Shown in pieces: positions 19,369 to 27,782 of a stretch of 64,000 bases of DNA (positions within the stretch are counted from its first letter, which is position 1; each line of letters starts with the position of its first letter). This DNA is from Chthonomonadia bacterium (GTDB taxonomy: Bacteria; Armatimonadota; HRBIN16). The notes beneath the pieces are model-generated. The model had not been told where the DNA came from, made no database searches, and saw nothing but the letters and a program-made list of their open reading frames with translations. Made by a program: the position numbers and the translations under genes. The DNA is taken from the NCBI GenBank assembly GCA_013314755.1, contig JABUFA010000010.1:42270-106269 (forward strand), given 5' to 3'.

Positions 19369-19408
19369 GGAGGGTGAGCCGCGATGCTCCACGTCGCACT
19401 CACCCTCC
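19369..19408. terminator. Intergenic hairpin between pilQ and pilB
   Basis: GGAGGGTGAG and CTCACCCTCC form a perfect 10-bp stem; GCGA and TCGC inside the 20-base loop can extend it. It lies 22 bases after the pilQ stop and 59 before pilB. No T-run follows, so it may be an RNA-stability or processing element separating two parts of the operon rather than a strict terminator. Confidence 0.45.
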
Positions 19409-19466
19409 GCTCTTCTCGCAAGAAAGGGGCGGGTATTGTTGCTCGCCAGGGGACAAGGCAGTAGCG

Positions 19467-21191
19467 ATGGCATCCACAACCGGTGAGATATTCGTACAGG
19501 CAGGGCTGATTACCCGCGAGCAACTCGCGATGGCGATTGAAAAGCAGAAACAGCTGCAATCGCACGAGAACATCGGTGAGTTGCTGGTGGATATGGGGCT
19601 GATTACCGAACGCGACCGCGTCCGGTGCATGGGCGAGCACTGGGGCGTGGCGTATGTGGACTTGTCACAACAGCCTCCTGACCCTGAAGCGCTGAAACTG
19701 CTGGCACAGGACATCGCCCGCCGGTTCAAGGCGGTTCCCATCAACATCAACAACGGACGCCTGACGGTGGCGATGGTCAACCCCCTGGACATCTTCGCCA
19801 TCGACGAAATCCGCCTTATCACCGGCAAGGACGTAGAGCCGGTCATCGCCACCGAAGAGGACGTGCTGAACGCACTGAACTCCGCTTATCGCCAGGAGAC
19901 AGCGGTGACCGACGTCCTGAGCCAGGTGGTGCGCGAGATAGACGACTCCCAGATAGCCGTGCAGAGCGCGTCCCGCAGTGATGAGGAAGAGAACCTCAGC
20001 GTGGAACAGCTGCGCGAGATGAGCGAGGACGCGCCCGTGGTGCGCCTGGCGAACCTCATCATCACCAAAGCCATTCAGGACAAAGCCAGCGATATCCATA
20101 TTGAACCCGCCAAAGAGTATGTGAAGGTGCGTTATCGTATTGACGGTATCATGCAGGATGCCATGGTATTGCCCAAGCGGGTGCAGGCTTCGCTCATCAG
20201 CCGTTTCAAAATCATGGCGGATATGGACATTGCCGAAAAGCGCGTGCCCCAGGATAACCGAATCTCCGCGGTGATAGACGGCAAGAGCTACGATTTCCGC
20301 GTGTCCACCCTGCCGTCCGTTCATGGCGAGAAGGTGGTTATGCGTGTGCTGGACCGAAGCAGTATCACGGTGGACTTCCATAAGCTCGGTATGCTTCCCC
20401 ACACGCTGGAAATGTTTGAGGCGATGATAACCCGTACATATGGAATAATCCTTGTGACGGGACCGACAGGCTCGGGTAAATCCACCACGCTGTACTCGGT
20501 GCTGTCCAAGCTCAATTCGGGCGAGAAGAACATTTTGACAATTGAAGACCCGGTGGAATACGAGCTGCAGGGGCTGACCCAGGTCAACGTGAACCCCAGA
20601 GCGGGCATGACCTTCGCGGCGGGACTGCGTGCGATGCTTCGCCAGGACCCGGACATCATCATGGTCGGCGAGATTCGCGACGCCGAGACCGCCATCATCG
20701 CCATTGAAGCGGCGTTAACGGGTCACCTGGTGCTGTCCACCCTGCACACCAACGACGCGCCGGGCGCGGTGGCGCGATTGCTGGATATGGGCGTGGAGCC
20801 GTTTCTGATTGCCTCTTCGCTGGTGGGGGTACTGGCTCAGCGTCTGCTTCGCACCATCTGTTCAAAGTGCAAGGAGCCTTATGTGCCGCCGCGCGATGCC
20901 ATGCAGAGGCTGGGCATGAACCTTGACGGGCATTTCAACGTGACCTTTTACCGAGGGCGTGGCTGTGATGTCTGCAAGGGAACCGGCTACAAGGGGCGCA
21001 CCGGCATCTACGAGCTGATGCCGGTTACCGATAAGGTACGTGAGCTGATTCTGGCGCGGGCATCGTCCTACGCCATTCGCGAAGCGGCCATCGAGGCGGG
21101 AATGCGCACTCTGCGCGAGGATGCCATGCAGAAAATCCTGCTGGGCATCACCACACTGGAAGAATCGTTGCGAGTCATCTACTCAGGCTGA
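19467..21191 (+). CDS. pilB: Type IV pilus extension ATPase PilB
   Basis: Hexameric cytoplasmic ATPase that drives pilus assembly, 574 residues from ATG 19467 (the ORF in the track begins in the hairpin region without support). An MshEN/GspE N-terminal domain occupies about residues 1-150 (FVQAGLITREQLAMAI, a fold that in some relatives binds cyclic-di-GMP). Walker A GPTGSGKSTT is at about 331-340 and Walker B IIMVGEIRD at about 396-404. Four zinc cysteines are seen as CSKC (about 465) and CDVC (about 498), the signature that separates PilB/GspE from PilT. Confidence 0.94.
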   Translation: MASTTGEIFVQAGLITREQLAMAIEKQKQLQSHENIGELLVDMGLITERDRVRCMGEHWGVAYVDLSQQPPDPEALKLLAQDIARRFKAVPININNGRLTVAMVNPLDIFAIDEIRLITGKDVEPVIATEEDVLNALNSAYRQETAVTDVLSQVVREIDDSQIAVQSASRSDEEENLSVEQLREMSEDAPVVRLANLIITKAIQDKASDIHIEPAKEYVKVRYRIDGIMQDAMVLPKRVQASLISRFKIMADMDIAEKRVPQDNRISAVIDGKSYDFRVSTLPSVHGEKVVMRVLDRSSITVDFHKLGMLPHTLEMFEAMITRTYGIILVTGPTGSGKSTTLYSVLSKLNSGEKNILTIEDPVEYELQGLTQVNVNPRAGMTFAAGLRAMLRQDPDIIMVGEIRDAETAIIAIEAALTGHLVLSTLHTNDAPGAVARLLDMGVEPFLIASSLVGVLAQRLLRTICSKCKEPYVPPRDAMQRLGMNLDGHFNVTFYRGRGCDVCKGTGYKGRTGIYELMPVTDKVRELILARASSYAIREAAIEAGMRTLREDAMQKILLGITTLEESLRVIYSG

Positions 21192-21218
21192 AAACCATAA
21201 CGTATCGGAGGTAGATAG

Positions 21219-22094
21219 ATGGGTTCACAGGTAGGGGTATATCCGAAATCGCCCCAGGAAGTGGTGCAGAGCGTCGGCGAGATAGCCATGATTCCGCAGG
21301 TGGTGATGAAGGTGCTGGATATGACCAGCAACACCCGCGCCACCACACAGGAACTGGAAGAGGTTATCGGGCAGGATCAGGGTTTGACCAGCAAGGTGTT
21401 GACGCTGGCGAACTCCTCTTACTATGGGTTACCCCGTCGGGTCAGCTCCCTGCGCGAGGCGGTAATGTTTCTGGGCTTCCGCGCCGTGCGCAACATCGCC
21501 ATGACGGCATCATGCTACAACATGTTTATCGGCAAATCCGACAGCCAGAGCCTTCTGAAACGGCGCATCTGGAAGCATTCGGTGGACACTTCCCTGCTCA
21601 CGCGCTTGGTCTGCTCCTATGCGCCCGATGTGGTGCCCGACGAGGCGTTCGCCGCCGGCTTACTGCATGATATCGGCAAGGCGGTGCTGGAGCAGTACTA
21701 CCCGCAAGCCATGATACAGGTGGTGCAGACGGCAGAACGGTTAGCCATCCGACACCACGAGGCAGAGGAGCAGATTCTGGGCTTCAACCATGCAGACGTT
21801 GGGCTGGCGCTTGCCATTCACTGGAACCTGCCCACCGCGCTGGCGGAGGCAATCGGCTACCACCATTACATCTCCGCTGCGATGACCGCGCCCAAGCTGG
21901 TCGCAGTGGTGGCGATAGCCAGCGACATCTCCAACATGCTGGAAGATAGTATCAGTGACGAGCTTTGGGAAGCTGTTATCAGTCGGGAGGCGATGCAAAC
22001 GCTGGGCATATTACCCGAGCAGATAGAAGCTCTGCTTGCCGGGTGCAGGGTAGAGGCAGAGCGCAGTGCAGGACTGCACAACATGGCAGCCTGA
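21219..22094 (+). CDS. HDOD-domain protein within the pilus operon
   Basis: 291 residues, almost all one HDOD domain (about 15-215): VVMKVLDMTSNTRATTQELE, LANSSYYGLPRRVSSLREAV and the degenerate HD motif LLHDIGK, then a YHH motif near 225. HDOD proteins are signalling or scaffold modules in motility and cyclic-di-GMP networks; most lack phosphodiesterase activity. It sits between pilB and pilT with gaps of 27 and 16 bases, so it is surely co-transcribed and probably tunes pilus motor choice or twitching. The partner is not known. Confidence 0.88.
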   Translation: MGSQVGVYPKSPQEVVQSVGEIAMIPQVVMKVLDMTSNTRATTQELEEVIGQDQGLTSKVLTLANSSYYGLPRRVSSLREAVMFLGFRAVRNIAMTASCYNMFIGKSDSQSLLKRRIWKHSVDTSLLTRLVCSYAPDVVPDEAFAAGLLHDIGKAVLEQYYPQAMIQVVQTAERLAIRHHEAEEQILGFNHADVGLALAIHWNLPTALAEAIGYHHYISAAMTAPKLVAVVAIASDISNMLEDSISDELWEAVISREAMQTLGILPEQIEALLAGCRVEAERSAGLHNMAA

Positions 22095-22110
22095 CAGGAG
22101 GTGAATTTGC

Positions 22111-23322
22111 ATGGAGCACGGCAACATGCGACAGATAATGGACATTGAGGACCTGGTGCCGCTGGAGGACGAAGGCTATCCAGCCCACTCCCCGGAGAGG
22201 GCACCGGTAGCCGTTGAAGGGGAAGCAGGTCACTCCACCGACGGGGAAACTCTTCCCATCGACGAGGTGCATATTGATGACCTTCTGCGCATGACCGTGG
22301 AGAAGGGCGGTTCCGACCTGCACCTGTCTGTCGGGTTGCCGCCGATGGTGCGGGTGGACGGACGGCTCTATCCGCTACCCTTTGACCCGTTGAACCCGCG
22401 TGACATTCAGCGGCTGGTATACGACATCCTGACTGGCGAGCAGATACAGAAGTTTGAAAAAACGAAGGAGCTGGACTTCTCGTATGGCGTGAAGGATGTG
22501 GGCAGGTTCCGCTTCAATGTGTACCGACAGCGCGGCTCGGTGGGATGCGCGATGCGTGCCATCCCCTCCGCCATCCCCACGCTGGAGCAGCTGCGCCTGC
22601 CGACCATCCTGCGCGACCTGACCCGGCGCCACAGCGGGCTGATTCTGGTCACCGGACCCACCGGCTCTGGGAAGTCTACCACCATCGCGTCCATGATTGA
22701 CGTGATTAACACCGAGCGCAACTGCCATATCATAACCATCGAGGACCCGATTGAATACCTGCACTCGCACAAGAACAGCATGGTCAATCAGCGCGAGCTG
22801 GGCACGGATACCGACTCGTTCCACAACGCCCTGCGCGCCGTTCTGCGCGAAGACCCGGACGTGATTCTGGTGGGCGAAATGCGCGACCTGGAGACCATTC
22901 GCGCGGCACTGACGCTGGCAGAGACCGGACACCTGGTGTTTGCCACCCTGCACACGCGCAACGCCCCACAGACGATAGACCGTGTGGTGGACGTGTTTCC
23001 CCCAGAACAGCAGGAGCAGATACGCATCCAGCTGGCAAACACCCTGGAGGCGGTTATCGCCCAACAACTCCTGCCGATGCTGGGAGGCGGGCGCGTGGCA
23101 GCAATAGAGATTATGATTGCCACCCCTGCTATCCGCAACCTGATTCGGGAAGGCAAGGTACACCAGATTTATTCCATCATGGAGACCAGCGCGCAGCAGG
23201 GAATGCAGACGATGGACCGTGCACTGGCTGACCTGCACCTTAACGGGCTGGTCTCGTTTGAAGAAGCGGCAATACGCTGTATCGACCGGGAGAACTTCAT
23301 GCGGTTTATACAGGCGCAATAA
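22111..23322 (+). CDS. pilT: Type IV pilus retraction ATPase PilT
   Basis: Cytoplasmic motor that depolymerises pili, 403 residues. The canonical PilT body starts near residue 50 (IDDLLRMTVEKGGSDLHLSV); the first 50 residues are an extra acidic extension. Walker A GPTGSGKSTT is near 182, ASP box IEDPIEYLH near 212, Walker B VILVGEMRD near 252. No tetracysteine motif, which fits PilT rather than PilB. The start ATG 22111 follows GGAGGTGA. Only one retraction ATPase gene is in the operon. Confidence 0.94.
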   Translation: MEHGNMRQIMDIEDLVPLEDEGYPAHSPERAPVAVEGEAGHSTDGETLPIDEVHIDDLLRMTVEKGGSDLHLSVGLPPMVRVDGRLYPLPFDPLNPRDIQRLVYDILTGEQIQKFEKTKELDFSYGVKDVGRFRFNVYRQRGSVGCAMRAIPSAIPTLEQLRLPTILRDLTRRHSGLILVTGPTGSGKSTTIASMIDVINTERNCHIITIEDPIEYLHSHKNSMVNQRELGTDTDSFHNALRAVLREDPDVILVGEMRDLETIRAALTLAETGHLVFATLHTRNAPQTIDRVVDVFPPEQQEQIRIQLANTLEAVIAQQLLPMLGGGRVAAIEIMIATPAIRNLIREGKVHQIYSIMETSAQQGMQTMDRALADLHLNGLVSFEEAAIRCIDRENFMRFIQAQ

Positions 23323-23340
23323 ACAAGGAGAGTGAGGACA

Positions 23341-24558
23341 ATGCCCCAGTTCATATACAGTGCTGTGGACCCATCCGGGCGCACCCTGCGCGGCGTGATG
23401 CAGGCTGACAGCGAGCAGCTGGTGCTGGCATGGCTGCATGAACAGCATTACCACGTGCTCAGCGTTCAGCCGAAGCGACAGGGCTTAAGCCTGACTGCAC
23501 TCAAGGAGCTGAACCGCTCCAAAAAGGTCAAACTGCTGGAGCTGGTGATGTTCAGCCGCCAGTTCGCCACGATGATTGATGCCGGTATTCCCATCCTGAA
23601 GAGCCTCGACGCGCTGGAAACGCAGGCGAAAAACCCTGTCCTGCGCGAGGTCATCGGGGCGGTGCGACAGGATGTGAAGGGCGGCATGTCGCTGGCTGAC
23701 GCGCTCAGCAAGCACCCGCACGTGTTCTCCAAGCTCTACGTCAATATGGTACGCGCCGCAGAGTTGGGCGGTATTCTGGACCAGATACTCGACCGCTTAG
23801 CGCAGTTCCTGGAAAAGGAGCTGGAAATCCGCCAGAAGATTAAATCGGCGATGATGTACCCTGTGCTGGTGCTGATATTCTCCGTGGTGATGGTGTTCGC
23901 GCTGTTCACGTTCGTGCTACCGCGCTTCAAAGAGATTTTCGAAAGCATGAACGTGAAGATGCCCGCCGCCACGCAGTTTCTGTTCAGCCTTAGCGACTAT
24001 GCGGTGGCTTACTGGTACGTGCCGCCCGCCCTGCTGGTGGGCACGCTCCTGTTCATCAAGCAGTACGGGAGGAACCCCAAAGGACGATACCAGATTGACC
24101 TGGTGAAACTGCGAGTGCCCATCATCGGCGACCTGGTGCTGAAGATGAGCATCTCGCGGTTCGCGCGCACGTTTGGCGTGCTGATTGCCAGCGGCGTCTC
24201 CATGATGCGTTCGCTGGAGATTGTCGCCGAGACCGCCGGCAACAGCGTGCTGGCCGGCGCGATTGATCAGGCACGCAACGCCGTGCGCGAGGGACAAAAG
24301 CTGAGTGCTCCGCTCGGCGCCAGCGGATTGTTCCCCACCATGGTAACGCACATGATCGATGTGGGCGAGGAGACCGGTCGCCTCAGCGATATGCTGGTGA
24401 AGGTTTCCGACTTCTACGAGAAGGAGGTGGACGCCACCGTTAAGGGCTTGACCTCCATGATTGAACCTATGCTGATTATCTTCCTGGGCGTCGTGGTGGG
24501 GTTCATTGCCATCTCGGTGATGACGCCTATCTTCACGCTGGTCAGCAGCATCAACTGA
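23341..24558 (+). CDS. pilC: Type IV pilus inner-membrane platform protein PilC
   Basis: Polytopic membrane protein that connects the motors to the growing fibre, 405 residues from ATG 23341 (MPQFIYSAVDPSGR; AGGAGAGTGAGG upstream). Two GspF-type cytoplasmic domains (about 70-190 and 275-395) each begin with FSRQFATMIDAGIPI or FARTFGVLIASGVSM, separated by membrane helices. The protein ends with a hydrophobic helix (IIFLGVVVGFIAISVMTPIF). Last gene of the pilus operon; no pilin or prepilin peptidase gene is in the window. Confidence 0.94.
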   Translation: MPQFIYSAVDPSGRTLRGVMQADSEQLVLAWLHEQHYHVLSVQPKRQGLSLTALKELNRSKKVKLLELVMFSRQFATMIDAGIPILKSLDALETQAKNPVLREVIGAVRQDVKGGMSLADALSKHPHVFSKLYVNMVRAAELGGILDQILDRLAQFLEKELEIRQKIKSAMMYPVLVLIFSVVMVFALFTFVLPRFKEIFESMNVKMPAATQFLFSLSDYAVAYWYVPPALLVGTLLFIKQYGRNPKGRYQIDLVKLRVPIIGDLVLKMSISRFARTFGVLIASGVSMMRSLEIVAETAGNSVLAGAIDQARNAVREGQKLSAPLGASGLFPTMVTHMIDVGEETGRLSDMLVKVSDFYEKEVDATVKGLTSMIEPMLIIFLGVVVGFIAISVMTPIFTLVSSIN

Positions 24559-24570
24559 TGTCGCCATCTG

Positions 24571-24596
24571 GAGCGCGGAAGCTCGCTTCCGCGCTC
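24571..24596. terminator. Bidirectional terminator after the pilus operon
   Basis: GAGCGCGGAAG and CTTCCGCGCTC form a perfect 11-bp stem with a 4-base loop, between the convergent pilC and Rrf2 genes. There is no clear T-run on either side. Confidence 0.6.
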
Positions 24597-24600
24597 TGGC

Positions 24601-25023
24601 TCACTCCTCGCACAGCACACCATCTTCGCCCGCTTCCGCGATGATGTCGCTGAGCGTGGTGCTGCGGAACGACTGTTCTACCAGCTCCCATGCATTGTCC
24701 AGCCGCTGGTGTAAGGGGCACAGCTTTTCACGATGCGCTTTCAGTTTCAACGGGCAGGAGGTAATGCGCGGAATCGGGTCTACCGCCTGCACAACCTCAT
24801 AGACAGTGATCTCCTCTGCGGGTTTTGCCAGTGTGAACCCTCCGCCCAACCCTCGGCGCGAGGTAATCAAACCCGCTTTGCTTAAACTCTGCAGAACCTT
24901 CGCCAGATAGCCCATCGGCACACGGGTAATGCGGGCAATTTGCTGATTGGTGTGCGGACGGTCAGGCTCCTGAGCCAGATACACCATTGCCCGCAAGGCA
25001 TACTCTGCCGTCTGCGAAATCAT
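24601..25023 (-). CDS. Rrf2-family transcriptional regulator
   Basis: 140-residue winged-helix repressor or sensor. The start at 25023 gives the classic MISQTAEYALRAMVYLA opening and has a GAGGAG site. The recognition helix region LAKVLQSLSKAGLITSRRG and the GGGFTLAKP wing are clear. The C-terminal part keeps cysteines in a CPLKLKAHREKLCPLH arrangement that could hold an iron-sulfur cluster or react directly, as in NsrR/IscR relatives, although the usual three-cysteine spacing is not exact. It is transcribed divergently from an NO reductase operon; the shared control region implies it senses NO and controls that operon. Confidence 0.88.
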   Translation of the reverse strand: MISQTAEYALRAMVYLAQEPDRPHTNQQIARITRVPMGYLAKVLQSLSKAGLITSRRGLGGGFTLAKPAEEITVYEVVQAVDPIPRITSCPLKLKAHREKLCPLHQRLDNAWELVEQSFRSTTLSDIIAEAGEDGVLCEE

Positions 25024-25048
25024 TTTTTCTCCTCCACAATAGCAGACC

Positions 25049-25078
25049 TTGACATCTATTTTATCACAGCGGTATAAT
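25049..25078 (+). promoter_or_regulatory. Promoter of the NO reductase operon
   Basis: TTGACA (25049-25054) and TATAAT (25073-25078) match both consensus boxes exactly with an 18-base spacer. Transcription would start near 25085, immediately before the palindrome. The strong core boxes suggest that control is by repression. Confidence 0.8.
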
Positions 25079-25086
25079 AAAAGCAA
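25058..25086 (-). promoter_or_regulatory. Promoter of the Rrf2 gene
   Basis: On the minus strand TTGCTT (25086-25081) and TAAAAT (25063-25058) are 17 bases apart. The boxes interleave with those of the plus-strand promoter, so the two promoters probably compete or share control. Confidence 0.6.
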
Positions 25087-25114
25087 ACTGGATAAAAATA
25101 TCTTATTATCCAGT
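25087..25114. promoter_or_regulatory. Candidate Rrf2 operator
   Basis: A perfect 9-bp inverted repeat, ACTGGATAA-N10-TTATCCAGT, with an AT-rich centre. It covers the predicted start of the NO reductase transcript and abuts the -35 box of the Rrf2 gene, so one bound dimer could repress both. AT-rich dyads of this span are usual for Rrf2 proteins such as NsrR; the half-site here is not one I can match to a characterised member. Confidence 0.65.
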
Positions 25115-25137
25115 AAATTCTAAAGGAGGAGACGAAG

Positions 25138-27429
25138 ATGCGATACACCAAACTCTGGTTCGGGCTGGCAGCCGTGGTTATCTTCTCCTTTGCCGTGCTG
25201 GGATACTACGGCTTTGAGATATATCAGCAGGCTCCACCGATTCCCCGTCGCGTGGTGACTACCGAAGGGGAAGTGCTGTTTACCCGCGAGCAGATTCTGC
25301 AGGGACAGAACGTCTGGCAGTCGATGGGCGGTCAGGAAGTCGGCTCCATCTGGGGACACGGTGCGTACGTCGCGCCTGACTGGTCAGCAGACTGGTTGCA
25401 CCGCGAGGCAGTGGCGATGCTGGACATTCTGGCGCAACAGCGATACGGTGTTCCGTATACCAGGCTTTCCGCTGAACAGCAGGCTCCTCTCCGGGAGCGG
25501 GTAAAGCGAGAAATCCGCACGAACACCTATGACCCTCAGACGGGCGACATCGTGGTTTCGCCGTTGCGGGCGCAGGCAATCCGCGCCGTCAGCGCACACT
25601 ACTCTGCTCTGTTCGGCAACGACTTGAACCTGCAAACCCTGCGTGAGGACTACGCGATTCCACCCAACAGCGTGCCCGACCCTCAGCGTCGCTCAGCGAT
25701 GAACGCCTTCTTCTTTTGGACAGCATGGGCTTGTGGCACGAATCGCCCCGGAAGCGACATCACCTACACCAACAACTGGCCCCACGAGCCTCTGATTGAC
25801 AACCATCCCACCAGCGCGATTGTGCTGTGGTCTATCATCAGCGTTTTCGCCCTGCTGGCGGGCGTTGGCGGGATGGTTTGGTACTTTGCCGCACGCCGTC
25901 AGGAGGGAGAAGAGGCTCCTGTGCCTGAGGAGAACCCTCTGCATGGGCTGAAAGTAACGCCGTCCATGCGTGCTACCATCAAGTACTTCTGGGTGGTGGC
26001 GGCGCTGTTTCTGGCGCAGGTGGTTTTCGGCATCCTCACTGCCCACTACGGTGTGGAAGGTCTCAGCTTCTTCGGCATCCCGCTGGCAAAGTATCTGCCC
26101 TATGCGGTGGTGCGCACCTGGCATGTGCAGCTGGGCATCTTCTGGATAGCCACCGCTTGGCTGGCGACGGGACTCTTCGTGGCGCCGGCGGTATCGGGCT
26201 ATGAGCCAAAGTTCCAGAAACTGGGGGTTAACCTGCTGTTCACAGCCCTGCTGGTGCTCGTTGTGGGTTCAATGGCTGGACAGTGGCTCTCGATCCAGCA
26301 GCGCATGGGACTGGACGTCAGCTTCTGGTTCGGGCACCAGGGCTATGAGTATGTAGACCTCGGCCGCTTCTGGCAGATTCTCCTGCTGGCGGGGCTGTTC
26401 CTGTGGTTAGGGCTGGTGGGACGTGCTCTGTTGCCTGCCCTGCGTGCACGTTCCGACAGCCGCAGCCTGCTGGCGCTGTTCCTGATGTCGGCGCTGGCAA
26501 TCGGCTCGTTCTATGGTGCGGGCTTGATGTGGGGTCGCCACACGCACCTGGCGATGGCGGAGTACTGGCGCTGGTGGGTGGTGCACCTGTGGGTAGAGGG
26601 CTTCTTCGAGGTGTTTGCCACCGCGGTTATCGCCTTCCTGTTCAGCCGGATGGGACTGGTGAAGGTAACGACCGCTACCAGTGCAGCGCTGTTCACCGCC
26701 ACAATCTACCTGACCGGTGGCATCATCGGCACGATGCACCACCTGTACTTCACCGGCACACCGACTGCAGTGCTCGCCTGGGGCGCGACTTTCAGCGCAC
26801 TGGAGATTGTGCCGCTGGTGCTGGTGGGGTACGAGGCTTACGAGAACCTGAAACTGAGCACCATTCGCCCCTGGGTGCAGGCGTTTCGGATGCCCATCCT
26901 GTTCTTCGTGGGCGTGGCGTTCTGGAACATGGTGGGCGCGGGGCTGTTCGGCTTTCTGATTAACCCACCAATCGCTCTGTACTACATGCAGGGATTGAAC
27001 ACCACGCCGGTACATGGGCATACCGCCCTGTTCGGGGTGTATGGACTGCTCGGGCTGGGCTTGATGCTCTTCTGCCTGCGTGCCTTCACCATGCACCGCG
27101 AATGGGACACTAGAACTCTGCGGTTCGCCTTCTGGTCGATGAACATCGGGCTGTCGCTGATGGTTCTGCTGAGCCTGTTGCCCATCGGGCTTCTGCAGGC
27201 GGTGGCGAGCATTGACCAGGGGCTGTGGTATGCACGCTCGGCGGAGTTTCTCCAGCAGCCGCTGTTGCAGACGCTTCGCTGGATGCGTGCGATTGGCGAT
27301 ACCGTCTTCACCGTCGGTACGGTCGCATTCGCCTGGTTCGTTGCTGGCTTGCACACCGGCTGGTCGCTTAAACCGGTGGAGGAAAAAGTTCCGGTATCGC
27401 GCGAGCACGAACCAGTACTTAGCAACTGA
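25138..27429 (+). CDS. norZ: Quinol-dependent nitric oxide reductase
   Basis: Membrane enzyme reducing two NO to N2O with electrons from quinol, 763 residues. It is a single-chain qNOR: the N-terminal region (about 1-230) is the NorC-like extra-cytoplasmic part between two membrane helices but has no CxxCH haem-c site, and the rest is the 12-helix NorB-like core. Core ligands are visible: WHVQLGIFW, the iron-B group VHLWVEGFFE and GTMHHLYFTG, and the haem ligands in VHGHTALFG. The start has a strong AAAGGAGGAGA site. First gene of the NO-stress operon; probably for detoxification since no nitrite reductase is nearby. Confidence 0.94.
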   Translation: MRYTKLWFGLAAVVIFSFAVLGYYGFEIYQQAPPIPRRVVTTEGEVLFTREQILQGQNVWQSMGGQEVGSIWGHGAYVAPDWSADWLHREAVAMLDILAQQRYGVPYTRLSAEQQAPLRERVKREIRTNTYDPQTGDIVVSPLRAQAIRAVSAHYSALFGNDLNLQTLREDYAIPPNSVPDPQRRSAMNAFFFWTAWACGTNRPGSDITYTNNWPHEPLIDNHPTSAIVLWSIISVFALLAGVGGMVWYFAARRQEGEEAPVPEENPLHGLKVTPSMRATIKYFWVVAALFLAQVVFGILTAHYGVEGLSFFGIPLAKYLPYAVVRTWHVQLGIFWIATAWLATGLFVAPAVSGYEPKFQKLGVNLLFTALLVLVVGSMAGQWLSIQQRMGLDVSFWFGHQGYEYVDLGRFWQILLLAGLFLWLGLVGRALLPALRARSDSRSLLALFLMSALAIGSFYGAGLMWGRHTHLAMAEYWRWWVVHLWVEGFFEVFATAVIAFLFSRMGLVKVTTATSAALFTATIYLTGGIIGTMHHLYFTGTPTAVLAWGATFSALEIVPLVLVGYEAYENLKLSTIRPWVQAFRMPILFFVGVAFWNMVGAGLFGFLINPPIALYYMQGLNTTPVHGHTALFGVYGLLGLGLMLFCLRAFTMHREWDTRTLRFAFWSMNIGLSLMVLLSLLPIGLLQAVASIDQGLWYARSAEFLQQPLLQTLRWMRAIGDTVFTVGTVAFAWFVAGLHTGWSLKPVEEKVPVSREHEPVLSN

Positions 27430-27443
27430 GGAGGTTACACGAG

Positions 27444-27764
27444 GTGGCTAACCCATATCTGTTCCTGACAGACCTGGCACAGCAGGTGGAAATCCCGCAG
27501 GATGGTATCCTGAGCCGCACGCTGTATCAGGATGAGCATGTGAAGGTAGTGCTCTTTGGGTTCGACAAAGGGCAGGACCTTTCCGAACACACGGCGTCTA
27601 TGCCCGCTCTGCTCCATTTTGTGCAGGGTGAGGCGACGCTCACGCTGGGGTCTGAAGAACGCATCGCCACCGCCGGCACCTGGGTCTACATGACACCGAA
27701 CCTGCCCCACAGTGTGGTGGCAAAGACGCCAGTGGTGATGCTGTTGATACTTCTCAGGCAATAA
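27444..27764 (+). CDS. Small cupin protein of the NO-stress operon
   Basis: 106-residue single cupin domain. The metal-binding pattern is partial: HTASMPALLHFVQGEATL in motif 1 and PNLPHSV in motif 2. It begins with GTG 27444 after GGAGG, 14 bases after norZ, and is followed 18 bases later by the RIC gene, so it belongs to the same transcript. Cupins of this size are frequent beside NO reductase and RIC genes, but what this one does is not established. Confidence 0.75.
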   Translation: MANPYLFLTDLAQQVEIPQDGILSRTLYQDEHVKVVLFGFDKGQDLSEHTASMPALLHFVQGEATLTLGSEERIATAGTWVYMTPNLPHSVVAKTPVVMLLILLRQ

Positions 27765-27782
27765 CACAAGGAGGAAGAGACG

